A DNA stretch of 64,000 nucleotides from Brachycybe producta. Its lineage: Eukaryota; Arthropoda; Diplopoda; Playtdesmida; Andrognathidae. Below the pieces are notes generated by a model, which ran no database searches, was not told where the DNA came from, and saw only the letters and a program-made list of their open reading frames with translations. The translations under genes were made by a program, and so were the position numbers. The DNA is taken from the NCBI GenBank assembly GCA_036925085.1, contig JAUPFP010000031.1, positions 2,552,229 through 2,616,228 on the forward strand. The letters run 5' to 3'. This document shows positions 1 through 11,903 of this stretch, one piece after another (position 1 is the first letter of the stretch; every line of letters starts with the position of its first letter).

Positions 1-385
1 TTGGATGAAAAGAGAGAGAGAAGGGAGTAAAAAGGGGGAACCATTTTAGGGAGTTTTTTTGGCCACAAAATCGATGTATTTTCGATTGATTTGAATTCGG
101 ATGGAAGTTATTTACAAAATAAGGACACCAAAAAAAGTTTCCATTTTGAAAGTTGACAGTTTTTGAAGTTTTTTTTTTATTGAACCACTCAAATTTCGGG
201 AATTTTTATTTTGGAAACTACCAGCATCTCTTGATTAGCATTAATAAAGGGGGTTTTTCGGGAAGGGGGCCCTGGAGCCCCCCTTTTTGATTAGTTAAAG
301 TGCCTTTCTTTATAAAACTATGGGATATTTTTCTTGTCTTTTGATAAAAACTTGAAAGTGATTTAGAAACTAGAATGGTTGTGGT
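1..385. other. Unassigned AT-rich sequence
   Basis: No exon, RNA gene or element recognised. Ends with a TTAGAAACTAGAATGG fragment that resembles the end of the ACTAGAAGGGTAG hairpin family. Confidence 0.4.
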
Positions 386-1640
386 GTTGAATAAGCGCCA
401 AATTGAATAAACACCAACCTGAATAAGTGCCAAACTGAATAAACACCAACCTGAATAAGTGCCAAACTGTATAAGCGCCAACCTGTAAAAAGCACCAAAC
501 TGTATAACCGCCAACCTGAATAAGCGCGAAACTGAATAACCGCCCACCTGAATAAGCGCGAAACTGAATAACCGCCCACCTGAATAAGCGCGAAACTGAA
601 TAACCGTCCACCTGAATAAGCGCGAAACTGAATAACCGTCCACCTGAATAAGCGCGAAACTGAAAAACCGCCCACCTGAATAAGCGCGAAACTGAAAAAC
701 CGCCCACCTGAATAAGCGCGAAACTGAAAAACCGCCCACCTGAATAAGCGCGAAACTGAATAACCGCCCACCTGAATAAGCGCGAAACTGAAAAACCGCC
801 CACCTGAATAAGCGCGAAACTGAAAAACCGCCCACCTGAATAAGCGCGAAACTGAAAAACCGCCCACCTGAATAAGCGCGAAACTGAATAACCGCCCACC
901 TGAATAAGCGCGAAACTGAAAAACCGCCCACCTGAATAAGCGCGAAACTGAAAAACCGCCCACCTGAATAAGCGCGAAACTGAAAAACCGCCCACCTGAA
1001 TAAGCGCGAAACTGAAAAACCGCCCACCTGAATAAGCGCGAAACTGAATAACCGCCAACCTGAATAAGCGCGAAACTAAAAAACCGCCAACCTGAATAAG
1101 CGCGAAACTTAATAACCGCCAACCTGAATAAGTGCCAAACTGTAGTGTATAACTACCAAAATGAATAAGCGCCAAACTGTATAACCAACAACCTGAATAT
1201 GCGCCAAACTGAATAAACACCAATACGAAGAACAACCAACCTGAATTAAGTGCAAAAAATATTTAAGCACCAACCTGAATAAGCGCCAAACTGAATAACC
1301 AACAACCTGAATACGCGCCAAACTGAATAACCAACAACCTGAATACGCGCCAAACTGAATAAACACCAACACGAAGAACAACCAACCTGAATTAAGTGCA
1401 AAAAATATTTAAACACCAACCTGAATAAGCGCCAAACTGAATAACCAACAACCTGAATACGCGCCAAACTGAATAACCAACAACCTGAATACGCGCCAAA
1501 CTGAATAACCAACAACCTGAATACGCGCCAAGCTGAATAAACACCAACCTGAAGAACAACCAACCTGATTAAATGCAAAAATATATAAGCACCAACCTTG
1601 AATAAGCGCCAATATCAAACTGAATAACTGCCAAATTTTT
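386..1640. repeat. 32-bp minisatellite built from a 16-bp CTGAATAAGCGCC unit
   Basis: From about 480 to 1130 the array is near-perfect: CACCTGAATAAGCGCG alternates with AAACTGAATAACCGCC or AAACTGAAAAACCGCC, repeat to repeat 32 bp (for example CACCTG at 673 and 705). Both edges contain more degenerate units (CTGAATAAACACCAAC, AACAACCTGAATACGCGCC). The period is not a multiple of three, so the long open frames across it cycle through all frames and are not genes. Confidence 0.95.
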
Positions 1641-1659
1641 CGCTTTTTATATGTTTGTT

Positions 1660-2284
1660 CAATTTGGCGCTTATTCAGTCGCCTCATAAGGGTAGCTCCA
1701 ATCTTTTAAAATGAACTTTGAGCCCTTTCTCTATTCCCTTGGGGCTCATTTTTCATTATGGATCTATAAAACAAATTGTGGAGCTTACATTTTTTTTTTT
1801 TTACATTTATCAATCAATACAAATTAAGAAGTTAGAAAATTTGTTCCAAGACAGGAAGTGGATGAAACGAGGTTGAGGGTTATTTAAAGGGGGGCGGAGT
1901 TTATCCTCTTTTAGTTAATAAGTAGAAGCAATTAGGCAAGAAAATTCATATAAAAGAGAGATGAAGGGGGGGGGGGGGATCATGATTCAGAATTACAAAA
2001 AAAAGGGTTGTTTTTGGAACCATTTTTCGTAGAAAATGAAAAGAAAACTGAGAAAGAGAAAACGGATGAGATTGATCAATATTATCGATTGATAAAAAGA
2101 GGGTGAGGGGGGGGGTCTTGTGTTTAAAAAGGTAAAGTTGGGTGGAGGAGGCTACAATCTATTTGTTTGAAAAGATGGGGTTAAAAAGGGGTAAATGGTG
2201 TATCAGATTTTTATCATCACCAATGAATATCATGAATAAGTTTGTGGAGAGTTAAGTAGAGGCGACTTAATAAGCGTCAAATTG
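1660..2284. mobile_element. Inverted pair of minisatellite-element ends around 570 bp of filler
   Basis: At 1660-1686 the sequence runs GGCGCTTATTCAGTCGCCTC. At 2259-2284 the inverse begins GAGGCGACTTAATAAGCG. The same terminus occurs at 17149-17170 at the end of the other CTGAATAA array, so it looks like the true end of an element family whose interior expanded into minisatellites. The filler (1687-2258) contains G tracts (1970-1978 and 2107-2115) and no gene. Confidence 0.55.
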
Positions 2285-2318
2285 AACAAATGTCAAACTG
2301 AATAAGCGCCAAAAATAA

Positions 2319-3180
2319 CTGCAGTTAAAAAAGTTAACCACGGTTATTTTTCTAGTGGAAACAAATGTGGTTTAAATTAACTATGGTTACATTTCTGAAC
2401 AATGAAGTTAACTCAACTGTATTGACTAAATGTGGTTAACCACCATTATTGAATGGTTAAATACAACAAAATGGTGGACAGTGAGCAGATACCTCGTTTA
2501 TCTAAACAAATTGACTGCAGTTAAAAAAAAGTTAACCACAGTTAATTTTCTAGTGGAAACAAATGTGGTTAAATTCACTATGGTTACATTTCTGAACAAT
2601 GAAGTTCATTCAACTGCATTGACAAAATGTGGTTAACCACCATTATTGAATGGTTAAATACGTCACTTCCTGTGTTATAACAAATTTAGCCTAAAAACAA
2701 CATGGCAGATTGTGGAATATCTCATTTCTTGATAAGAATTGACTGCAGGTAAAGTTAACCACAGTTAATTTTCTAGTAGAAACAAATGTGGTTACATTTA
2801 CATTTTTATGGTTAAATTTCTGAACTACAGAGTTAGCTCTCAACTGCAGTAATATAATGTTGTTAACCACGTTATTGACTGGTTAAATATGTCACTTCTT
2901 GTGTTCAAACCAAATTTAGCCTACAAACAACATGGCGGATTGTGAGTTGGATACCTTGTTTTCCTAAACAAATGGACTGCAGTTTTAAAAAAGTTAACCA
3001 TAGTTAATTTTTTAGTGGAAATAAATGTGGTTACATTTTCGAACCATGCAGTTAACTCAACTGTATTGATACAAATTGGTTAACCACCATTATTGAATGT
3101 TTGAATACGTCATTTCCTTTGTTACTAAACAAATTTAGCCTACAAACAAACATGGTGGATAGTGAGAACATTCTATTTTT
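2319..3180. repeat. Tandem array of about 200-235-bp units rich in CTGCAGTTAA / GGTTAAC
   Basis: CTGCAG starts units at 2319, 2515, 2743 and 2977. Each contains GTTAACCACAGTTAATTTTC, TAGTGGAAACAAATGTGG and an AACCACCATTATTGAATGG segment. Units differ by small indels. The same words recur at 38500-39060. Confidence 0.8.
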
Positions 3181-3560
3181 GACTTGATTGAGGAATGACA
3201 TTTTCACAACTGTTTTAACAGGAAGTGAAACCTGAATAGGAAGTGGCTCAAAATCAGGTTAACATCAGGTGTTTAAAATAATGGGAAATATTCAAAAAGT
3301 ACGACTTCTAACTTGTTTCCAGTTAACTTATAACCTTAAGTTATTTAACTGCGGTTAATTTTTGTTGTAGAAACAAAGATTTATAAATGTTTTATAATAA
3401 TGAAGTATTTGCTTTTTTTTTTAAATATTTGAGGTCACATTAAAAAAAGATAATAAATTGTGGGCTTTATTTAAACAAAACAAAAAAATGAGACAAAAAT
3501 GGCTGAAAATTTAACGTGACATTTTTTGTTGTTGGTAAAGTTGCTTCAGGTTGGTTTCAG
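3181..3560. other. Unassigned AT-rich sequence
   Basis: Holds degraded GGTTAAC-type words and homopolymer runs only; no gene seen. Confidence 0.4.
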
Positions 3561-3781
3561 ATAGAGAGAAAGATTGAAAAATAGAGAAAGAGAGATTGAA
3601 AGAGAGAGAGAGAAAGATTGAAAGAGAGAGAAAGATTGAAAAAGAGAGAAAGAGATTGAAAGAGAGAGAGAGAGAAAGATTGAAAGAGAGAGAAAGATTG
3701 AAAGAGAGAGAGAGAGAAAGATTGAAAGAGAGAGAGAGAGAGAGAGAGAAAGATTGAAAGAGAGAGAGAGAGAGAAAGATT

Positions 3782-3815
<34 letters not shown>

Positions 3816-4003
3816 AAGATTGAAAGAGAGAGAGAGAGAGAAAGATTGAAAGAGAGAGAGAGAAAGATTGAAAGAGAGAGAGAGAAAGATTGAAAGAGAG
3901 AGAGAGAGAAAGATTGAAGAGAGAGAGAGAGAGAGAGAAAGATTGAAAGAGAGAGAGAGAGAGAGAAAGATTGAAAGAGAGAGAGAGAGAGAGAAAGATT
4001 GAA

Positions 4004-4034
<31 letters not shown>

Positions 4035-4372
4035 TTGAAAGAGAGAGAGAGAGAAAGATTGAAAGAGAGAGAGAGAAAGCGAGAGAGAGAGAAAGATTGA
4101 AAGAGAGAGAGAGAAAGCGAGAGAGAGAGAAAGATTGAAAGAGAGAGAGAGAGAAAGATTGAAAGAGAGAGAGAGAGAAAGATTGAAAGAGAGAGAGAGA
4201 GAAAGATTGAAAGAGAGAGAGAGAGAAAGATTGAAAGAGAGAGAGAGAGAAAGATTGAAAGAGAGAGAGAGAGAAAGATTGAAAGAGAGAGAGAGAAAGA
4301 TTGAAAGAGAGAGAGAGAGAGAGAGAAAGAAAGATTGAAAGAGAGAGATATATAGGAGAGAAAGAGAGAAGG
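3561..4372. repeat. (GA)n minisatellite with AAAGATTGAA interruptions
   Basis: Units of about 20-30 bp, variable (GA)n followed by AAAGATTGAAAG, repeated roughly 35 times. Open frames here encode only Ser/Leu or Glu/Arg runs and are not genes. Confidence 0.97.
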
Positions 4373-4800
4373 ATAGGAAGATACTCGAGTTTGAGATTGG
4401 ATTTTTAACTCCATCTGATGAAAGAAAATAAGAAACATTTTAAGAAGTTAAGACAACCAAAAACATCTTGTCATATTTTCACTTTATATAAATTAAATGA
4501 CAATTTTGACATAAAACACAAAACCCAGGCAGCTTTTGCTGCTGCTGCTTCCTCATTGTTTTAATGGATATTCTAGTCAGCTTTTTTTTATTTGCTTCTT
4601 TGTCAACCATGTCACAATGGTGAGGGTTGGAGGTAGAGACTACATTAGTTATTACTTTTAAAGGGGCCTTCCTAGAGCTCGACAAATTATTCCTAAAAAA
4701 ATATTTCTGAAATGAAAACTTAAGAGATTCCTAATGTTTTCCCTAAATCTCAACAAAACATCTAAAATGAAAATTCTGAAATAATGAATGCCGCCATCTA
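4373..4800. other. Unassigned sequence
   Basis: Low-complexity and AT-rich with a GCTGCTGCT run at about 4535-4550. Ends near GCCGCCATCTAGTG, a short word recurring at several places in the window. No gene seen. Confidence 0.4.
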
Positions 4801-4810
4801 GTGATTGTAT

Positions 4811-5035
4811 ACAGGCATCTGTAGACAGCTTCAGAATATATTTGGCTCCGCCCTTTTATGAGTGTCAGACCAAATATCAACCAATTAGAAATAAAAAAGG
4901 GCGGGGCATGTGACATCAGACCCAGTTAACCAGAAAAAAGCGTTTTTCAGTCAAGGGGCCCTGTTTCTCAAAAGTACAAGTCTTGTAATACAAGTGAATT
5001 CTACGGAGCCCTGTAAAGGACCTGCATCGCATAAC
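4811..5035. mobile_element. ACAGGCATCTGTAGACAG element, broken by a CTGTTTCTCAAAAG element fragment
   Basis: 4811-4947 matches the left part of the intact copy at 9939-10133 (CATCTGTAGACAGCTTCAGA, then GGCTCCGCCC). At 4961 it gives way to CTGTTTCTCAAAAGTACAAG and TCTACGGAGCCCTGTAAAGG, the arm of the element seen complete at about 53806-54015. Both are truncated here. Confidence 0.7.
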
Positions 5036-5079
5036 CACCTTAACTTTGCTACAGTCTCTCCAGCTGCTGCAACCCTTAT

Positions 5080-5510
5080 GGCACAGTCACACTAGGCTGG
5101 TTTCCCAGCAGCTGGTTGCTGCTGGCTGGTTGTAGCGCTCTAGCAGCATAGTCTGAACTGCTTCTAGCAGCTGCTTTCTCCAGCGGGCTAGTGATTTTAA
5201 CAGCGGCTGGTGAAGTTGGACATGTCCAACTTTAGCAGCTACCAGCTGGTCATGTGACTCCCTTCCTGCTGCTGCCATCTAGTGTGAACTTTTTGTTGCT
5301 AGTAGTGGCACTAGTGGTAGTTGAAACTCCGCTGCTTGGGTTGGTTGTTGTTAGAGTTTGTGTTTTTGCATGACGCTGATTGGATGACTTGCACTGCTAA
5401 TACCAGCAGTGATTGGACAAGTGTGAACTCAAAGCAGCTGCTGCTTGCTGTTGCTGCTAATAGCCAGCAGCAACCAGCGGCTTGTAAACCAGCCTAGTGT
5501 GAATGCGCCT
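5080..5510. mobile_element. GCTGCTGG-rich inverted-repeat element, copy 1
   Basis: The ends are GGCACAGTCACACTAGGCTG and, inverted, CAGCCTAGTGTGAATGCGCC. The interior is dense in GCTGCTGG, CCAGCAGC and TAGCAGC. A second full copy lies at 57693-58094. Typical of a non-autonomous DNA transposon of about 400-430 bp. Confidence 0.85.
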
Positions 5511-5916
5511 TTATTGTCGTACTGAGTTGTATTCGAACAAAAATTAAATAAAAGCCACATATTTATTTATGGCGAGAAAAAATGGTAGCTCAATTGATAA
5601 GAAATTTATCTGAAGAAAAACAAACAAAAAACAGCTGAAAATTTTCTCCGCAATGCAAAAAAAAAAAAAAAAATTAAGCTGAAAAAAATTGCATTCGTTT
5701 TTTTTAAAGCCTTGAATCTACCAACAAAACAGCTTCATTTAGATGATTTTTGCCTTGAATTTTGAGGGTGGAAACTGCTATAGCAGTAGATTGTCATAAA
5801 AAAACTGCTGACAATTACAAAACTAAATGCTATAACAGGTTAGTTTGATAGCAACAGCTGTTTGTTGTAATAACTTATTTTTGCTAAGGTACAGCTGCTT
5901 TTAACAACTAAGGAAT
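5511..5916. other. Unassigned AT-rich sequence
   Basis: Poly-A runs and scattered ACAGCTG words. No gene or clear element boundary. Confidence 0.35.
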
Positions 5917-6591
5917 GGATCACACGTGCAGAAAAAAACTCAACAGAAAACAAATGAAAATAATGGTTCCTTTATAGAGTGAAATGTTGAGTTAAATTCC
6001 TTAACATTCTGCGAGGTTTTATTCAGCATGTGTGATGTCTTCTCTTAGGGATGGATCACACATGCAGAAGAAAGAAAAAAAAATCGACAAAATTACTTTC
6101 AGGCTTCTCTATGGCTCAGAATTGGACACGAGATGTTTTATGATTGGCTGCCCTGCCTGACATCAACTCTGAAGGTGTCCTTCAGACAGGCAATTAGAAA
6201 TCGGGGTGAACAGAAGTTGGCTCCGCCCTTTTTATGACGACCGGCAACTTCTAATTAGTTGGTTATTGTAGTCTGACGTCACATGCTCTCCGCCCTTTTC
6301 AACGTCGAACTACACAACAAACCAATTAGAAGTTGCCGGTCGTCATAAAAAGGGCGGAGCCAACTGAATTTCTTCCCGATTTCTGATTGCCTGTATCCTT
6401 CAGTCACTTGATAAGTTATGGCTTGCCATAAGTCACAGGTGATTACCACCAGAGCACCGCCTTCTTTGTCCGTGATTATCAAGGTCATACCCGGTGACCC
6501 GCATTGAAAAAGCCATAGTTGTAAAATGGCTTTTCTTCATATGAAGCCAACACAGCGTTAGTCAGCTTTTTTTCTGCGCGTGTGTGGGATC
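5917..6591. mobile_element. Two GGATCACACATGCAG elements, the second carrying a nested foldback element
   Basis: Left copy about 5917-6036: GGATCACACGTGCAGAAAAA to TTCAGCATGTGTGAT. Right copy 6052-6591: GGATCACACATGCAGAAG to TTTTTCTGCGCGTGTG. The right copy is split by the ACAGGC foldback at 6186-6394. The same termini occur at 10901-11541, 24440-24690 and 44783-44922. Confidence 0.7.
6186..6394. mobile_element. ACAGGC foldback element, monomer (copy a)
   Basis: Near-palindrome of 209 bp: ACAGGCAATTAGAAATCGGG ... GCCTGT, with arms containing TTGGCTCCGCCC and CAACTTCTAATTAG. Flanked by GTCCTTCAG (6177-6185) and ATCCTTCAG (6395-6403), a 9-bp target duplication with one mismatch. Centre contains TGACGTCA. 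No coding capacity. Confidence 0.92.
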
Positions 6592-7350
6592 TTGGCTTAC
6601 ATTTTGCTGGTAGTTTTTTTTTTGCATGAATTTTTTTTTCCGTGGCTTAATTTTATTTTGAGAGGGACTTTCTGAACGCCCTCCTCCTCCTCCTCCTCCG
6701 ACCTTCCCCCTTTATTAACATCACTTTTTCATGCAGTTTGTCGCATGTAAATAATAATAAGAATAAAAGTGTTTTTTTAAAATCTTGACGACCTTGAGTC
6801 GTTTGGTGACATCAGGATTCAGGAAGTTCGAATAATAAAAAAAAAGAGAAAAGAAAAATCCCGGAAGTAGTATCAGGAAGAAAAACAAAACAAAAAAGTA
6901 CCAAGTTCATAAAAGCGGAAAAAAGTTTTGCGGTTTTTTTTCTTCTTCTTCTTCTTCAGAGATTTTATAAAAAAAAAGGACTTCTTTCAGTTTGAGGTGA
7001 CAGTGACACTTAAGTTAAAAGGGGTTGGGTTTAAAGGGGGGGGGGGTGTAAGGAGAGAGGGGCCATATTTATATATCTGGACTCCTGGAGGCTTTTTTTC
7101 GCTTTCTGAATGTTTTTTCCGAACAATTTTTTTGTTGTTCGTGTCCTTGATTAGGAGGGTAGATCACACCACAAATGGTAAAAAAAAACGCTCCACACAA
7201 AGATGGTTGGCAATTTGCCAGCATTTGGTTCTTGTCATTCATTGGTTGTGGTGGTTGTATGTGACTTGATTGGCTTTCTTTTCCAGGGTGCGGGGTGTTC
7301 CCTGATGAGCCATATATATATATATATAAAAGAAAAAATAGCTACTTCGT
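6592..7350. other. Unassigned AT-rich sequence with microsatellites
   Basis: Contains CTCCTCCTCC about 6680-6700, a TTC run at 6940, a 10-G tract at 7038-7047 and (TA)n at 7313-7328. Nothing gene-like. Confidence 0.4.
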
Positions 7351-8003
7351 CACTTAAGAGGCTACATATTGCAAAATTACTTCGAAAAATCTCCACAATG
7401 AGCGCTAGCATCGTTTTTCTATTGAATCCATAGACCCGATGTTAAAGAAAAAATGGTAATTTTTAAAATTTACACAGCAGTCGCGGCGGCAATATGTTTA
7501 TTTTTCATATTTAAACTTGTCCAATTTTGATGGTTCAAAGTGCAATGTGCACCTTAAATATATGCTGATCGAGTGATAGTATGACAAAAAATTGGTAAGT
7601 GCGGTTCTATTTTTAAAAACTTATTTCAAAATCGCGAATTTTTAACTCTTGCGTTAAACTCCATTGAGTGCGCGCTCGTAAACACAAAAACATCCAATTA
7701 AAATATTGGTAAAAATAGCTAAAAAATAATTTTAAAAAGCCCGAAAAAGTCAGCACGCCCACCAATGTGTTCACTTCACCTTGTGGTTTTTTAAATTATT
7801 TTTACATATTTTTACGAGCATCTTAATGAATGTTTTTTTCTATTTTAACATAGTTAAAAATTCGCGATTTTGAAATAATTTTTTAAAAATAGAACCGCAC
7901 TTCCCAATTTTAAGTTATTCTATCACTCGATCAGCATATATTTAAGGTGCACATTGCACTTTGAACCATCAAAATTGGACAAGTTTAAATATGAAAAATA
8001 AAC
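7351..8003. mobile_element. Large palindromic element with 150-bp arms
   Basis: Arms 7496-7647 and 7853-8003 are almost perfect reverse complements (GTCCAATTTTGATGGTTC ... GAACCATCAAAATTGGAC) around a 205-bp centre. The segment before it (AAGAGGCTACATATTGC, GCGCTAGCATCGTTTTT) recurs at 13531-13707 (inverted), 27805-27945 and 51494-51600, so it is part of the same family. Confidence 0.85.
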
Positions 8004-8988
8004 TTGTGTCGTGACACAAAGTGGCGACAGTGTCTCGTGTGAAGCGTCACTAACTCAGCTGTTTGAGCTGGAGCTCATTTTCTTCTTTTTTTTTATCAAA
8101 AGAAGGAAAACAATGGTCTTGTTTCCTTTTTTGTGACCTTTTTTTTGTGATCGTTCCGAGCACTCTTCAATCAAGCGACGACTTTTATCGCTCAATGTGC
8201 TCGACGAGCACATTGAGCTGGTTGTTTATTTTTATTAAGCGTTCAAATTGTAAGCACATCAAATTTGCTCGAGCAGTTTCAAAAGTGCTTCGGAGCTTTT
8301 TTGTTCGTCCATAATTAACCAGAGCATTATATAGTTTGCTCCGGTTTGTTGGTTGTTTTCGTGTTCAGAATTTGCGATTTTTTTGTCTGAAAAAAAAAAA
8401 GGACAAAAGGAAAAGAAAAAATCCAAATTTAATTCTCTATCGAACCCCCCCCCCCCCCCCCCCCCCCTCCTCCGTTTCCTTCTATGATGAAAATCACTTC
8501 CTTTTTCGATTTTTTTCTTCTTCTGATCAATATGCAAATGAGCTACTTTTATCTGTTTCTCTCTGCTTTAATTCTAAGGTTCAAATTCAAGAACTTCTTC
8601 AACTTCGAACTCTTTTTTAAAGCAAAAATTTCAACATATTTAAAACCCTATTTAAGGACGAGGTTTTTTTTATTATGTTGGAATCCTAGTTTGAGAGTTT
8701 AAAAGGTAATGGTGGTGATGTGCTTATAAATTTTTCTTGAATTTGGTCCTTAAAAGTGTGAGAAAAGGTGAGGTTTCATGTTACGTCACGGGTTACTCTT
8801 ACTAGATTTCCTATTAATAATTAATTGGTGGGCGGAAAAAGAAAGAAGAAGAAGAAGAAAATGGACCAGATTTGCACCTGTTTCACTCCCTCCATTCTTT
8901 TGTATTAGATTTCATTTGGTTTTTTTTTGTCAATTTCTGCAAATGGATTAGGAATTAGGAATTATTTTTCTGTTTTTCTGGAAAAGAA
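8004..8988. other. Unassigned sequence with a 23-bp poly-C tract
   Basis: Poly-C at 8445-8467. An inverted TGCTCGACGAGCACATTGAGC lies near 8200, and the rest is T-rich. Open frames are low-complexity; no gene supported. Confidence 0.4.
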
Positions 8989-8992
8989 GAGC

Positions 8993-9025
<33 letters not shown>

Positions 9026-9040
9026 CGAAAGCGAAAGAGG

Positions 9041-9084
<44 letters not shown>

Positions 9085-9355
9085 AAGCGAAAGAGGGAGA
9101 GAGAAAGAGAGAGAGCGAAAGCGAAAGAGGGAGAGAGAGAGAGCGAAAGAGAGAGAGAGAGAGAGAGAGATAGAGAGAGCGAAAGCGAAAGAGGGAGAGA
9201 GAAAGAGAGAGAGCGAAAGCGAAAGAGGGAGAGAGAGAGAGCGAAAGCGAAAGAGGGAGAGAGAGAGAGAGCGAAAGCGAAAGAGGGAGGGAGAGAGAGA
9301 GAGAGCGAAAGAGAGAGAGAGAGCGCGAGAGAGTGAAAGCGAAAGCGAAAAAGAG

Positions 9356-9386
<31 letters not shown>

Positions 9387-9402
9387 AAGAGAAAGAGAGA
9401 GG
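8989..9402. repeat. GA-rich minisatellite (GCGAAAGCGAAAGAGGGA units)
   Basis: (GA)n blocks separated by GCGAAAGCGAAAGAGGG at irregular 30-60-bp intervals. Purine-only strand; not coding. Confidence 0.95.
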
Positions 9403-9670
9403 ATCCTTGGATGTGAGGGTTTGGCGTTGTCATGGAGGTTAATTTTTTTTTGCTTTTGCAACCTTCATAAATTGTGCAAGGTCGTCATAAAAATTGCAGC
9501 TAAGAAATTTATAGCAAAAACAAGAAAAAAAAAGCTAATGGTTCTCAACTATAAGCAGAAATTGGCTCAGTAAAAATAGCCCAAAAAATATTATTTGCAA
9601 ATTTGGAGGTGGGCCGTCCGGCCGGCCGTAATTGCATGCCACACTATATCGGATTGGAACGGAACAGCCC

Positions 9671-9877
9671 AAGGCAGTTAGAAATCGGGGAGAACTTCAG
9701 TTGGCTCCGCCCTTGTTATGACGACCGGCAACTTCTAATTGGTTGGTTGTGTGGTTTGACGTTGAAAAGGGCGGAGAGCATGTGACGTCAGACTACATAA
9801 CCAACCAATTAGAAGTTACCTGTCGTCATAAAAAGGGCGGAGCCAACAGAAGTTCTCCCCGATTTCTAACTGCCTGT
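9671..9877. mobile_element. ACAGGC foldback element, monomer (copy b)
   Basis: Left end degraded (AAGGCAGTTAGAAATCGGG), right end intact (TTTCTAACTGCCTGT). The arms share GAGAACTTC / GAAGTTCTC. No clear target duplication remains. Confidence 0.88.
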
Positions 9878-9938
9878 GATCGGAACTGGCGATCGGAATT
9901 CTACAGACTAAAATTTGGTGGATGCAATTAGTGAGGAG

Positions 9939-10133
9939 ACAGGCATCTGTAGACAGCTTCAGAATTTCTTTGGCTCCGCCCTTTTTTGGAGCGTCAGACG
10001 ACATATCAACCAATTAGAAATAAAAAAAGCGGGGCATGTTACATCAGACCCAGTAACAAACCAATTAGAAGTTGATGACGCTTATAAAAGGGGCGGAGCC
10101 AAAGAGATTCTGAAGCTGTCTACAGATGCCTGT
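9939..10133. mobile_element. ACAGGCATCTGTAGACAG foldback element with perfect 8-bp duplication
   Basis: Element of 195 bp: ACAGGCATCTGTAGACAGC to GCTGTCTACAGATGCCTGT, flanked by GTGAGGAG on both sides (9931-9938 and 10134-10141). It shares GGCTCCGCCC and CCAATTAGAA with the ACAGGCAATTAG family but has different outer ends. Confidence 0.93.
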
Positions 10134-10141
10134 GTGAGGAG

Positions 10142-10900
10142 AGTTTGCGCGCTGAGCCAGCGCATGCGCATAGTTTCGGAATCGTTTGGAATTATTAATC
10201 AAAATATTCCGATATAATAAACCGATCCGATCCAAGCTTGTGTCAGTCATTACTCAAATTCACTAGTCAATTTCAGCCAATCTACTTATTTTGTTTTAGG
10301 CATAGTGTAAAATGCCTAAAAATTCTAGTCAGTGTATAGATTTGCTACCAAGTTGGAGTTTTTTTTTCTTGTTAAATTTGATCAGTAATTTTGCAGAATG
10401 ACTGCTTTTTCGACTAGGTAAAATATGAAATTGATTAGAGTTTGGTAGAATTTTGATTTTCAGCGGTTCCTATTTTCGTTAATGGTTTGTTTCCTGGTTG
10501 TACTTTGATGGTCAACACTTCCGGTTTGTTCGTACTCGTATTTGTATACAAGTTGTGAGGCAAATTAGGATTATTGATTAAAAATGTAACCGGAAAAGAT
10601 GAATTCCGGATAGAAGAAGGAGTATTTGAAGATAGTGGGCAGAAAGAGAGAGGCTGGAAAGCTGAACATGAGGGGACAGCCTCATTTCCTTTATTCCAGT
10701 TTGATTTACTGTTATTTCTTCTTCGTATTTCTCAAGAGAGAACAATACATTTGTAATCTAGTTACAGTCAAAAAGAACATTATTATGCATTTTTGCACAA
10801 AATTGCTATATTTCTTTTTTTTTTCGGACAATCGGAAAAATCTCTGTAGAATTTCTCGTTATTTCAGTTATCTTTCACGTGAAAATATCTCTTGAGACCT
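10142..10900. other. Unassigned sequence
   Basis: Includes AGCGCATGCGCA (about 10160) and a poly-T tract. No exon recognised. Confidence 0.35.
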
Positions 10901-11541
10901 GGATCACATGCGTTTTTTTTTTTTAAAGAAAACAGAGGAGAAAGTAGAAATAGAAATTTAAAAAATCAGAAGAAGAAAAAGTTTCTGCTTCATTTCTGCT
11001 TTCCATAGCATTCAAGAATTTTAGCAGAATACAACAGAAAACAGTTCACTTAGGCTTGGATCACACATGCGGGAACAACAAGGAAAAAGTAGAAATTTAT
11101 AGAAATTTAAAAAATCAGAAGAAAAAAAAAAGTTTCTGCTTCATTTCTGCTTTCCATAGCATTCAAGGATTTTAACAGAATACAACAGAAAACAATTCAA
11201 GGGCATTTTTTAGTTCATTAAAGAGAAGAGCAAGAATAATATGAGGAGGAGCCATGAAGAGTACATGTAATACTACTATTGGTTGATAACATGTAATTCA
11301 GCGTGGCAGAATAGAAAAACAATTTAAGAAAGAACCACACATGCTGAAAAAAATAAATCTCACTGAAAGTCACTGTTTAAGGCAATTTATCAAAAGCGTC
11401 ATGTATGTTTGATTACAAAGAATCAAAGAATTGTAACTGAATTTCTATTTTCTGGTGGTTTTTCAGCATGTGTGATTGTTTCCTTACAGGTTTTTTTTCT
11501 ACAAGCTTTTTAGCCAGATATTTTGTTCTGCACGTGTGATC
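10901..11541. mobile_element. GGATCACACATGC element cluster with internal duplication
   Basis: GGATCACATGCG at 10901 and GGATCACACATGCGGG at 11058 head two copies of a block with GCTTCATTTCTGCTTTCC and ACAGAATACAACAG. An inner hairpin at 11334-11479 has ACCACACATGCTG and CAGCATGTGTGAT ends. The cluster closes with TCTGCACGTGTGATC at 11541. Confidence 0.65.
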
Positions 11542-11589
11542 TTAGCCGTTATTATTATTAAGACAAGGTTTAGGGTTAGGTTGAGTGTT

Positions 11590-11903
11590 ATATCTAGTAC
11601 ACAACCGGATAATTTAAATGCATTTAAATAATAAACGTGTTCTACAGAGCCCTGTGAAGGACAAACAAACAATATGTCGTCGAATTCAATTTATTCAGTT
11701 AATTAATCTGAAAATATTGAGTTAATACTTAAATATAACTAATTAAACTATTGACAAAATATTGATTTAGTATTTCAATTTTTAAAATATTAATAATAAA
11801 AGTCAATTTTTATTTGGTTTGTATGTCCTTAACTGGATTCCGTATAATTCACCTAAACACATTTAATTTGAATTCATTTAACTCATGTGTGTGTATTAGG
11901 TAT
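11590..11903. mobile_element. TACCTTGTACACACA element, copy A
   Basis: About 310 bp. It contains TAAATGCATTTAAATAATAA, ACAGAGCCCTGTGAAGGAC, a long AT core and CCTTAACTGGATTCCGTATA, ending ...GTGTGTATTAGGTAT. The ends form a degenerate inverted repeat. Eight further copies lie in the window. Confidence 0.85.

Noticed and set aside
218..1687. Long open frames (up to 290 codons) on the minus strand
   Set aside because: Translation of the 32-bp minisatellite; the peptide is a cyclic FSFALIQVGG/FSVSRLFRW motif caused by the repeat, with no other coding signal.
3557..4438. 293-codon Ser/Leu-rich frame (and the similar frames at 8927-9461)
   Set aside because: Direct translation of (GA)n/(CT)n repeats.
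9671..10133. Regularly spaced repeats suggestive of a CRISPR array
   Set aside because: Eukaryotic setting; repeats are palindromic transposon arms with target duplications, not repeat-spacer units.
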